A stretch of DNA of 64,000 nucleotides from Platerodrilus igneus (lineage: Eukaryota > Arthropoda > Insecta > Coleoptera > Lycidae). The notes beneath the pieces were generated by a model, which was given only the letters and a program-made list of their open reading frames with translations, ran no database searches and was not told the origin of the DNA. Each line of letters begins with the position of its first letter. Position 1 is the stretch's first letter. Below are positions 21,360-32,562 of the stretch, one piece after another. The stretch lies in the NCBI GenBank assembly GCA_036346225.1, contig JARFIW010001322.1:496001-560000 (forward strand), given 5' to 3'. A program made the translations under genes and the position numbers.

Positions 21360-22065
21360 CCGTGGAAAAATTCCTTCGAGGGGCGTGGCCCTTTGATGTT
21401 TGCCGACTTCCGGGTGGGCCAATTGCCAAATTTTTGGGGGTGGGTGTGGCGCCTCCGGGTGGGCCAATCTCTAAATTTTTGGGGGTCGGTGGGCCAATCT
21501 CCAAATTTTTGGGGGGTCCTAATTTGGGGTCATTTGGGTGATCTGATTTCCAAATTTTTTGGATGTCCTAATTTGGGGGTCGCCCGACCGTGGGAAAATT
21601 CCTTTGAGGGGCGTGGCCCTTTGATGTTTGCCGACTTCCGGGTGGGCCAATTGCCAAATTTTTGGGGGTGGGTGTGGCGCCTCCGGGTGGGCCAATCTCT
21701 AAATTTTTGGGGGTCAGTGGGCCAATCTCCAAATTTGTTGGGGGTCCTAATTTGGGGTCATTTGGGTGATCTGATTTCCGGGGAAAATTCCTTCGAGGGC
21801 GTGGCCCTTTGATGTTTGCCGACTTCCGGGGTGGGCCAATTGCCAAATTTTTGGGGGTGGGTGTGGCGCCTCCGGGTGGGCCAATCTCTAAATTTTTGGG
21901 GGTCGGGTGGGCCAATCTCCAAATTTTTTTTGTGGGGGTCCTAATTTGGGGTCATTTGGGTGATGTGATTTCCAAATTTTTTGGATGTCCTAATTTGGGG
22001 GTCGCCCGAGTGGGCCATACCTCCGAATTTTTGAGGGGTGGGGCCATTCCCCAAATTTTTTCGAT
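21360..22065 (+). repeat. Terminal tandem repeats, left arm
   Basis: Three units of roughly 190-230 bases start near gaaaattcctt at about 21365, 21593 and 21784. Each contains gccaatt, gccaaatttttgggggtggg, cgcctccgggtgggccaatc and ggatgtccta blocks. The words ccaaattttt(g)g and gtgggccaat recur many times. Long open frames through this array (GPPTPKNLEIGPP-type) are a by-product of the repeat, not genes. Confidence 0.92.
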
Positions 22066-22276
22066 TTTCAACATTGATTGAATTTCAATTGGAGCGTAAT
22101 GATTGAGGCCATGCTTTTCTTTCTGTCATACGTCACCAGCTGTAAACGCCATATTGGTCGATGTGTAAATTCGCATTTTCCCTTGCCTTGTTTTCTGCCA
22201 TTCCTTACTCCACCATCTTGTCGGCCATATTTATATTTTAAGGTACGTCATCCGACGACATAGATTGAGAAAAAGC

Positions 22277-22350
22277 CAACGGCACCGGGAAGTGACCCCG
22301 GGCCGTCAGCATGCTATCCGATACGCTATCCGCTGCGCTATCGAGCATAA
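22277..22350 (-). mobile_element. tRNA-like SINE head, second family, left arm
   Basis: The reverse complement has an A-box-like TAGCGCAG(C/T)GG and a B-box-like GGGTCACTTCCC, matching the better preserved copy at 50580-50653. It lies at the mirrored position in both arms, so it was present before the inverted duplication. Confidence 0.65.
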
Positions 22351-23794
22351 TCAAATAATATATGTTGGATGTGATATTTATTTCTAATATTGACATATTT
22401 CCTTGTACGTGTATTTACTTCATACGTATACATACAAGGCGTATACTGCTATAGCATTAGCGACCTTGCGTACAAACATTTCCGGACTATTTAATAAGAT
22501 TATGACAATAAATTAATCTACACGTACAGTTTATTCAATAATCTATTTCTTGTAACAATTATTATTGTATTGTATAATTACGAACCTATGCAATAATGTG
22601 ACTCATCACCTGTCTGTCTGTTTTAATTGCGCCAACGTCTTCCTTTCGCAGAAAGCCAAATGTAAATTGATAATCACCACTCTTTTTGGGCCTCCGGAAT
22701 TCAAGTCTGATTGAAGCAACCTTGCGTCCAAATATTTTTCCATTGTTAATAAAACGATGGCGTTAAATTATTTTAAAACAAATGTCTTGTTTCATTTGCA
22801 ATACACGATTAAATTCTAATAAGGTTATTGCAATACAGTTTATTGAGAAATCTATTTCTTGCGCCTATTAATTATTATTATGATATTGTGTAATTATAAA
22901 CCGATCATTATACCTTTCGGTCTGTTGAAATTGCTGCCAATACCCTCCTTTTTGGAAAACCAAATTTAAATTGCTAACCCCTACTCCTTTGAGGCTCCGA
23001 CATTTATGTCCGATTCGAGCGACCTTGCGTACAAACAATCCCGCACTATTAATCTAAAACACACTAGTTTCATTCTGCATACGAGAATGTTATTCTAAAT
23101 CGTTATTTTGTTAATAACTGATAAAGATGCATAGTTTCACATTCCTATTAAATGTAGGGCATTGTTACAAGTTGAGTAATACAATAATTCTTTGCATAGC
23201 GTTTGCAGTTTACGTTGATTTATAAAATAAAATATTTAACCAGTAACAATAGGATTATATTTACTAGGTTAAGGATGAACTAAATTTGTTATTGGGGAAC
23301 ATGACTCACGACAACAAGTCAGGACAAGTATAATTCAATGCATTCCAATCAAACACGATTGCTAAATTTATTGCTATTAAGAATATAGCTAGAGAGCTAA
23401 AAAATTATCTGCGGAAGTATTCGATACAATAATAATTAATAATGTTCTCTATATGGGTATTAAGGTATATTAGTGCTGAATAGACTTAACACCTAACATC
23501 ATTAAACATTTGCAAATGATGGGCGAAGATCAAGTAAACGAATATCGTTTTCGAAGCAGGCTTTTCTCTACAATATTCCCCAATTTACGGATGGCGTAAT
23601 AGCATTTGCAAACCACCGGACATAATGTAAGGATCCAGCCACTAAATCAGGCATGACGCAATATTTTAAATTGTTTGTTCTAACCAGTTCTAACAAGTTA
23701 GGACAGGAAAATTCATAGTGGATCAGAAAGTAAGTGAATTATCTAGTACATGTACCCCGCTCGCCCCGCGACCGTCTCTGATTTACCGACAGGA
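22351..23794. other. Noncoding arm segment upstream of Polinton B polymerase
   Basis: About 1.4 kb of AT-rich sequence conserved in the right arm (49310-50579, reverse complement). Repeated words such as GCGACCTTGCGTACAAACA, AATCTATTTCTTG and AATAATTATTATTATT-like stretches appear at about 22460-22560, 22720-22870 and 23030, suggesting a diverged internal tandem repeat of 200-400 bases. No gene seen. Confidence 0.55.
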
Positions 23795-23830
23795 TATATA
23801 ACTAAAATAAAAGTATAGAAGAGGTCAGTA
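23795..23830 (+). promoter_or_regulatory. TATA box plus initiator, Polinton B polymerase, left arm
   Basis: TATATA at 23795-23800 and TCAGTA at 23825-23830 put the presumed start base (A, 23827) 32 bases after the TATA box, the same geometry as the Polinton A promoter. The polymerase ATG follows at 23934. Confidence 0.6.
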
Positions 23831-26042
23831 TTTGTTTGTTTCTGCAACGAATGAGTCTTGCGCTCGTAGAGCAAAAATAATTAATTAATTTGTAAAATTC
23901 CGGTTTTGCACTATATAACAAGAAATATATAGAATGGAGAAGTTTATTATCACCAAAGAATTTGTGAAAAAGATTCGTCGTTTCAACTTAGTGGGACGTA
24001 CTCTCGAATTTAAGATAAAGCCCATACCTGAGTGTGAGGAACCTATTCAATGGATGAAAGAGGCGGTTAATCAAGTGGTAGAAAAACTACCGAAGGCCTA
24101 ACAGCGGGGGATCAAGTGGGATTTAGTTTCTGCTCAAAGGATCTAAAGCGCGGTAACGGATGGATTCGTTTCCGTCCTGTAGAGGAGATAACATACGACA
24201 GCGTTTGGGACTTTATTAGCAGTGTCTACCAATCCAACTCAACAGGACTCAGTACATCTACCTTCTGTTTAGGGTAACGTCGGTAAGGACGCCAGCGGGA
24301 AAGGAAGAGGTAAAACTACAATTCCTTTCATGAAGAGTGCGAAACTAGGCGGGAATTATAGTAATCAAGAATAAGGACAATATGTGTTTACCTCGAGCGT
24401 TAGTAATGGCTATCGCGTGTGTGAATAAAGATCCAGACCGGTCCAAAGTGCGTAAAGACACGTTGAAGTTACAGACTAAAAGAGCTCTTCAACTGTGTCT
24501 CGATTCAGGCGTTATTATTCCCGAGGTAGGATGCGGAATAATTGAACTTCAGAAATTTCAAGAGCATTTGAAAAATTATAAAATTGTTGTTTACAAGTAT
24601 GGAAGTAAGGGACGCGACATAATGTTCGATGGATTTGTAGAAGGTTCCTCGCTACATTTACTGTACCATAAAGGGCATTATAATGTGATAACGTCCCTCA
24701 CAGCCGCATTCGGTTGTCCTTATTTTTGTGAAAGATGCCACGCGCTCTATTACGCGAAAGACAGTCATAGATGTGAAGGTACGTGCGCTTGCTGTCAGCA
24801 AGCTCCACAGTGTCAACAACAGCCAAATATCGTCTGTGAGGTGTGTAACCGTAAATTTAGAGGCCAACAATGTTTGGAAAACCATACGAAAACTGGTGTT
24901 TGCGAGAAGATCCAACTTTGTAGTGTATGCTTAAAACCGTGAAAAGCGACCGACAACACGCTTGTGGCGAGGTATATTGTAAGATCTGCAGCGCACACGT
25001 TACAGAAAACCATTTGTGTTATATGAAATGTGATTCCGGAAATCCAAAAATAAAGGATGTTCTCTTTATTTTCTATGACCTTGAGACAAGACAGGAGAAG
25101 ATGTTAGATAATAGCGATTACCTACATGAGCCCAATTTGTGTGTTTCGACAAGCAGGTGTGACGAATGTATTAATGAAGACGAACTATACTTCTGTCAGA
25201 AATGTGGATATAGACAAGTTTTATTTAAGGACAGTGTCGTAAATAATTTTATGAAATACGTTTTGGAGATTAGAAAAAAAAAATTTAAACGAGTGGTCGT
25301 CATTGCTCATAACGGGCAAGCGTTTGATCACCAGTTTTGTCTGAATTACATACTAACTAAAACCGATTTAAAGCCGGAACTCATCATGAAAGGGACAAAG
25401 ATAATGTCGTTGGTAGTAGGAAATGTGCAGTTTTTGGATTCTCTTAACTATTTCCCCATGGCCCTCTCCAAACTACCAAAAGCCTTCGGACTTGAAAAAT
25501 GTTTTAGAAAGGGATACTTTCCTCACTTGTTCAATACAGCCGTTAATAAAAATTATGTAGGATCGTTGCCCCTACCCGAGTTTTATGAACCCGACAATAT
25601 GAACAAGTGCGATAGAGAAATGTTTTTTACATGGTACAACGAACACAAGCAGGACAAGTTTGATATGCAGAGAGATTTGGTTGACTACTGTATTTCGGAT
25701 GTAGAAATTTTGACTGCTGCCTGTCTAAAATTTAGACGCCAGCTGCTTGAAACAAGTGGTGTATGTCCGTTTACAGAAGCATGTACCATTGCTTCGACTT
25801 GTAACAAGATATATCGACGTAATTTTCTCAAGCCAAATACAATAGGTATTATACCAAAGGGTGGTTATAGATGGCGTGATAACCAGTCCAAAATAGCTAT
25901 TCAGTGGCTTGTGTGGGAAGAAAAGCAGCGTCAAATTAACATAGTACATGCTGCCAAACAACACGAAGCAAAAATTCACGGTCGGAAAGTGGACGGATTT
26001 TGTTCCGAAACAAAACAAGTTTTTGAGTTTTACGGGTGCTAC

Positions 26043-27554
26043 TGTTACGGTCGTAATTTTCATAACGACATTTGCATTTAGCAGTGTACTTCAAAAGTAT
26101 ATTCTTTCCAAATTAGATTGTATGAATTCGAATAGTGATAGCACGCCGTGTTATCAGGTACCGGTTCCCGGACTAGCTTTGATGGTCTCAACACAATACA
26201 CTTGATTACACTCTTGATTCGAATCGAGCAATTTTAATTACGCCGTTGGAACGTTGTATTTCCTCCTTTATTGAAAGGGTTTTGGCGGATTAATTGAAGG
26301 AAATTATTCGTTGTGATTTGAATTAATTTTCTTATTTCCTTATTGGGATTTCGGCGATTCGTAAGTATCGAAGAATCTTTCAAATAGATAACTTTTATGC
26401 TATTGTAGATCTAAAGTGAATCCTCGACCGTTGTATTTGGTGACCACTTGTACATTTTTCGTTTGTTGTTTTGTACTGGACCCGGAATTGACCGGTAAGA
26501 AGTCGTGAATATATTAATGGAAGTTATAGGTTATAAATTTTAGGGTTCCAAGTTCCAAGTGCCAAGTTCCAAGTTCTAAGTCTTCAAATCCCAGTTTGCA
26601 GTTTTCAGTCTCGATCTGCAGTTTTCAGTTTAGCCCCAATAATAGCTCCAGTCGTTATTTTGCCGTCGCAACCCTTAGTTGGCTTATGCTAAGATCAGCT
26701 TACAACGACTAGTGCAGCTGTGGGTGAGTCGTTCCACATTTAATTTTTCTACTGCAACCGTCTGGTTGATATTGCTTCTTGAAGATTTTTTTTACATTTA
26801 ATAACACTTTACTGAAGACTGTTTTGTTTACACATTTATTATAGGGTGGGTTCAGATTTACTAATTTGTAATTTACATTATTCACAATTTTAACACGTGT
26901 GTGAAGTTTAGCCAATGCACCGATCATTATAGGTATAATTATAGTTTATACCAATGCCCTCAGCGTTCAAGGGTTAATCTACGAGGATCCTGGTATACCA
27001 CCCTTAACATTATTTAATAGTCATTCTGTTCTGCCATCTTGGCGCAGATTTGTTTCAATAGGTTGGCTGAATTGCGTTAAATATAATAGTAAAAGTAGCA
27101 GTAAGAGTTATACAATCAGGTTATTTGCTGGTTGTTTATTGGAAATTACACCATAACAAGTGGGTGGGTAATTGGAGCCTTTTTATATGTTTACTGTTGT
27201 TATAAATATATTATATGTTTGTAGTAAAGTGTCAATACTGTATGTAAAAGATAGTTTTGTATTACTCGAGTGTGAGGTGTGAGGAGAATTTTGCTGATTT
27301 GGGTGTTACAGGTAAGCGTGAGGATTTCCTATTTCAGTCCCGTCGGAGTACAGCTGTTATAGATTTAGGTGGCGCTCATTTGGCTGGTTGTTTATGGTCT
27401 ACCCCACCCCGGCCTCAGTACTGGGTTGGTCCAGGGCATATGGAAGCTGTTGACTCCGACTACCCGGAAAGGTATTATTTGGCCGTTCCTCTTTGTGATT
27501 AGTATTGAACTATATCGAGTACGTCCCTGTGTTGTGTTGTTTTGTAGCGTCACA
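26043..27554 (+). repeat. 5' LTR of the Gypsy element
   Basis: A 1512-bp direct repeat matching 32563-34076. It contains a run of ccaagtt-type words (about 26547-26580) followed by two copies of gcagttttcagt, and AT-rich tracts (TATAAATATATTATATG near 27200) that may serve as a promoter region. Small open frames within it are not supported as genes. Confidence 0.95.
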
Positions 27555-27556
27555 TT

Positions 27557-27575
27557 TTGGCGCCCAACGTGAAGG
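27557..27575 (+). other. Primer-binding site of the Gypsy element
   Basis: Immediately after the 5' LTR stands ttggcgcccaacgtgaag, which has the TGGCGCC start usual for tRNA-primed retroelement primer-binding sites. The priming tRNA was not determined. Confidence 0.75.
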
Positions 27576-27657
27576 CTTGTTTTGTTTCTGATTTATATCG
27601 CTGGTTGCTAATCAGTACATTTGTTTTGAATTGAAGTGTTGAATTTTGTTAATCGAT

Positions 27658-29148
27658 ATGGACGTAAATCGACTATTATCTGATGAAATTTCGTATGAAT
27701 TGAGAATACGCGGTCTTTGTTTAACCAAAGCCAATGTAGAAGATAAACGTAAATTATTAAGAGACTTACTACAAGTAAGTGTCACGTGAATTAGTGCCTA
27801 ATGAAAATTTAAATATTATACCTGGTACAGAGCTTGCTATTTGTTTAGCCAAGCTTAATAATCTAGATAATGACTTAAACAATTTTAATTATTCTAACCA
27901 TTCTAATGAATCAAAACGCATATCTACGCGACTTTCACATATTGATAACCGGTTGCAACGAATTACTTCTTCTAATGAAGATGAAATAATTCGGAAAATG
28001 AACTTACAAACAAATGCTTAAGTCTAATAAACTTTTTAACTGAAATTCAGAATAAAGCCGCTATTGTTAGACAAGTGTCAACAATTTCAGATCAAGGCGA
28101 AATGTCGTTAATGGACTTAGACATCCCGCATACTTCGGGTCATGTTTTAGATCAACCCAATTTATTATTGCCTGAAGTAACGCACAATAATAACATAAAT
28201 TTAAATGACGATAACCCGTTTATTGAGACAGAACGGATTTCTCACTCTAGTCCGGTACGGAGAAACTTTTCGGATGTAAATAAGAATTGCCTTCCATTGT
28301 ACAAATGGAATTGCACTTTTGACGGCTCTACTAGTGTGAACGATTTTCTACAGCGCGTGGAAGAACTATGCAACTCGCGCGGTGTATCAAAACACCATGT
28401 TTTCAATTCGGTAATCGAATTGCTTCAAGGGCAAGCACTTATATGGTATAGGGCGAATAAACATACCATTAATTCATGGCAAGACTTAGAAACTAGATTA
28501 CGTCAAGCTTTTCTACCTTATGATTATGAATTCATCCTGCAAGAAGAAATTCGATCACGGACGCAAGGCCCCGATGAAAGAATTGTTATATTTATTTCGG
28601 TGATGGAAAATATGTTTAGTCGTTTGCGTCACCCTTCTCCCGAAAATAGTAGAATCCAATTAATTAAACGTAATTTGTTGCCGCACATTCAAGCGCAATT
28701 GGCATTGCACCCCATAAAGACAATGGCGGAGTTATCACAGTTAGGGCAAACTCTTGAGGAAACCCACTTGAGGGCAAGGCAATACCGCCCACCCCCGTCA
28801 AATTCACAAGGTTTACTTGAACCTGATTTAGCTTACCATAAATCGAAACACAAAGCTGTTTTGTGTCAAATCGAGGACAGTAGTCCCGACTATGCTTTTG
28901 TTAATACTAACGTGAACAATACCAATCCATTTTTAAATTATGAGTTTTCCGAGACACCAACTCAATCGGTGAACCAGATCCAACCGAACTTGTTTGCCAT
29001 TAAGTGTTGGAATTGCGACAAAGAAGGGCACCCATTTCGATTATGCCTTCAACCAAGAAAGTTACGCTGCTTTAAATGCGGTACTGCCAACTATACCGTA
29101 CGAAATTGTCCCCAGTGTTCGGGAAACGGACAATTGGGCCGCCGATAG
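27658..29148 (+). pseudogene. Gypsy gag, frameshifted
   Basis: The protein starts at ATG 27658 (MDVNRLLSDEISYELRIRG) and breaks frame near 27780 and 28020. The long final frame (28075-29148) carries the capsid-like gag domain (WNCTFDGSTSVNDFLQRVEE, GQALIWYRANK, LRQAFLPYDYEF) and two CCHC zinc knuckles (CWNCDKEGHPFRLC and CFKCGTANYTVRNC), which package RNA. It ends with TAG at 29148 and overlaps the pol frame in the -1 phase, implying -1 ribosomal frameshifting for pol. Confidence 0.85.
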
Positions 29149-32100
29149 ATCGGTCTGCGCGCTCTGTGTCAACCCCGAATCCGATCGACCTGTCCAAGAA
29201 AAATAACCCCAACAACGATCTTAACCCTACTATTAAAGCCACCCTTAATTTTGTTTTGGCGAATGTTATAGACGACGAACGTCCTTATCTCGAAGTGGAC
29301 ATCTATGGAATATCCATGCTCGGTTTGCTTGATAGTGGAGCCTCCCACACAATATTAGGCCAAGCTGGTTACGACAAGCTCCGTAAATTAAATATAAAAC
29401 TTCAAACTAGTAACATTCAAGCATGCCGCGTTGCTAATGGTCAAATGTGTAACATTAGTGGCACTTATAATTTACCAATTAAATTACAAAATAAAGTTGT
29501 CTGCATAAAAGTTCTGGTGATTCCTTCCGTACCAGATCCGTTGATTCTTGGTACCGATTTTTGGTTTAGTATGGGTGTTGTACCTGACTTACGCCACGGT
29601 CTATGGCAGTTTTCTTCAGTAACACCAAACCTATCTAGTATACAATCGGATGATAAACTTAACCCAGAACATACAGCCCTACTAAATTCGACGATTGAAC
29701 AATTATTTAAAGATATGCCCGACGCACTAGGTTGCACTCACTTGGTAGAACATGTGATAAGAACAAGTGCTGAACCAATAAAGCAAAGGTTTTACCCTTT
29801 GTCTCCAACCCTTAAAAAAATTGTCAATTCCCAGTTGGACATCATGTTAGAACAAGGTGTTGTTAGTCCATCTTCAAGTCCTTGGTCGTCACCGGTGGTT
29901 ATGGCGAGAAAGAAGGATGGCAGCTATCGGTTTTGTGTTGATTACCGGAAGGTAAATAAGGTCACCGAACGCGACGCCTACCCCTGCCTTTAGTTTCAGC
30001 GACCCTCGATAAACTTCGCGACGCCAAGTACCTTACTTCGATTGATATTAAAAGCGCCTACTGGCAAGTGCCGGTAGCTGAACCGTCCCGCCCAATTACT
30101 GCTTTTAGCGTTCCCGATAGAGGTCTCTTCGAGTTCAACCGAATGCCTTTCGGTTTACATAATAGTCCCGCTACGTGGCAGAGACTTATTGACCGCGTTA
30201 TCGGTCTTGACCTCGATTCCTACGTATACGTCTATCTTGATGATTTGGTTATTGCTACTAACGACTTCAATAAACATTTAGAAGTAACCAAAGAAATTTT
30301 CCGTCGGTTTAAATCGGCTGGTTTAACTGTAGCTCGACAGAAATGTCACTTTTGTAGACCCGAAATCAAATATCTAGGCTACGTCGTTGATAAGGAAGGG
30401 TTGCACGTTGATCCCGAAAAGGTTTCGGCCATTTTGGATCTTCCCCAACCTAGCAACGTTCTTGAAGTCCGCCGCTTTTTGGGTTTATGCGGTTGGTATT
30501 GTCGTTTTCTTCCAAACTTCTCTACGGTAGTAGCCCCTATAAATAAATTAATGCGAAAGGGCCATAAATTTTTATGGACCGATGAATGCGAGTCCGCTTT
30601 TACTGAAATTAAAATTTCCTAGTATCAGCTCCCATTATGAGTTGTCCGACTTTGAATTACCATTTACTATCCAAACAGATGCCAGTGATTATGGCTTGGG
30701 CGCTGTTTTATCCCAAATTCACCCCGATGGCGAAAAGGTGATAAGTTATATTAGCAGATCTCTGAGTCCTAGCGAGCGGAAATTTACCGCCACTGAGAAA
30801 GAGTGTCTTGCGGTAGTGTGGGCTATCGGCAAGTTCAGATCTTATGTTGAAGGTTCCCACTTCACGATTGTTACGGACCACTTTGCTTTACTTTGGCTAG
30901 ATAATTTAAAAGACCCTGCTGGTCGTTTAGCGCGTTGGAGTGTCCGTTTACAACAATTCAGTTTTGATATTGTCCACCGTCGTGGCAAAGACAACGTTGT
31001 CCCCGACGCTTTATCTCGTTTTGTGCCTGTTATTAACCAGATCGGACCCCTAGTAACCCGGAACCACATTTTAAAAATATAAAAGATCGTTGGTTTCACA
31101 AAATGTGTGATCAGATTTCGAAAGATCCCTTAGATTTCCTTATGGAGATTTGATGGGTCAAATTTATTCAAAAGTGTAAGTCCCCATACCCTGATTTAGA
31201 ATCGGCTGCTTCTGAGTGGAAGATCGTAGTCCCCAAGTCCCATAGATTGGAGATTGTGCGTAATAATCATGATGAGCCTACATCAGGCCACTTAGGTGTT
31301 TTTAAAACCTACCATCGAATTAGTTCTAGGTACTTTTGGCCGAAAGCCAAAAGTGATGTTGCAAAATATGTGCGTAACTGTCATACTTGCATTGCTTGCA
31401 AGGTTGAACAGAAACCACCTGCTGGATACCTTTTGGGCCGCCCAGATATCTCAAGACCTTGGGAACTTATTTTGTTGACATTGTTGGACCGTTTCAACGA
31501 TCCACTTCCGGATACAAGTATGTGTTGAGTGTAAAGGATTATTTCAGTAAGTTTTGTATTTTTCTCCCCATGAGAGAGGCTACTTCATCCAAGCTTGTTG
31601 AATTATTAGAGGACCATGTGTTTTGTTTATTCGGTGTCCCCCGTACCATAATTTGTGATAACGGCAATCAATTTCAGGGACGTCGGTTTAAATCTCTGAT
31701 GGATGCCTATCGTGTTAAGGTCAGCCATACGGCAAATTATCATCCTCAGCCGAATGCTGCCGAACGACAGCACCGTTCTCTGAAAACTATATTGACTTCT
31801 TTTGTTAAAGACAATCAGCGTACATGGGCTTCGTTGCTTCAGAAAGCCGCATGCGCAGTTCGTACGTCGAGACATGAGGCTACTGGTCTCACGCCGTACT
31901 TCGTGAACTTTGGTCGTGAAATGCATCATAGGGGTAACAGTCACGATTTACCCAAAGTCCCCGTGAGTGATGACATTGGGCAAGATCCTGTGCTTCCTGT
32001 GGATCGACCTCCAATTTTTGAAAAGGTTTTTAAAGATATTCGTGCTCGTTTAGACAGAGCTTTTGTACGTAGTAAAAGGTGTACGACCTACGTCGCCGCC

Positions 32101-32310
32101 CCGATAGTTATGTTGTGGGCCAAAAGTGTGGCACAAAATTTTGTACACTCGGATGCCGCGGCATATTTTACAAATAAGCTTGCACCCAAGTACGTAGGAC
32201 CCTTTACTATATCTAAATGCGTTTCTCCGTGGACTTATCAGTTGGAGACTGATGATGGTCGTAGTGTTGATTGTGGCACGCCAAGGATCTCCGTCCTGAT
32301 CCTTGACTAA
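29076..32310 (+). pseudogene. Gypsy pol: protease, RT, RNase H, integrase
   Basis: The polyprotein starts in the gag overlap. Domains in order: aspartic protease LLDSGASHTILG (near 29328), reverse transcriptase with WSSPVVMARKKDGSYRFCVD, FEFNRMPFGLHNSPATWQRL and catalytic YLDDLV (near 30236), RNase H with TIQTDASDYGLGAVLS (near 30667), integrase with the zinc block RNCHTCIACK and the catalytic core around FVDIVGPF, ICDNGNQFQG and HPQPNAAERQH, and a final VGPFTI-type domain. Frame changes lie near 29985, 30620, 31060 and 31450; each can be explained by one base missing from a C-run or T-run. A single in-frame TGA stands near 31151. The gene may therefore be nearly intact in the real genome. 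Confidence 0.9.
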
Positions 32311-32548
32311 GTTTTGTTGTCTGTTGTTTAGTTATTTTGTTCTGTTCCGCTCATTGATTTTGGATTTCAGTATTTGGGATACGTTGCGCACTTTGGTGCC
32401 CTTCAGTAGTTTTGTCGGTTTTGTTCCCTTTACTGTACTTTGAGTAACTTTTGTCGTCAAGGTTACTTGAAGGCGAAGAAACTTCGGATTTGGTGTCTTT
32501 GTTATGGTTATGCGTGGGTTCAAACCCCAGCGCCAGCTTTTTTTTTTT

Positions 32549-32562
32549 GGGTAAGAAGGAGT
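32549..32562 (+). other. Polypurine tract of the Gypsy element
   Basis: The purine-rich ggtaagaaggagt segment ends directly at the 3' LTR start, the place where plus-strand DNA priming is expected. Confidence 0.65.

Noticed and set aside
21244..21915. Proline-rich open frames (GPPTPKNLEIGPP type) as genes, also at 51012-51684
   Set aside because: They run through the terminal tandem repeats in several frames on both strands; the openness comes from the repeat composition.
26709..27572. Open frames inside the Gypsy LTR as host genes, repeated at 33229-34020
   Set aside because: They lie in long terminal repeats and occur in both copies; no gene content is recognisable.
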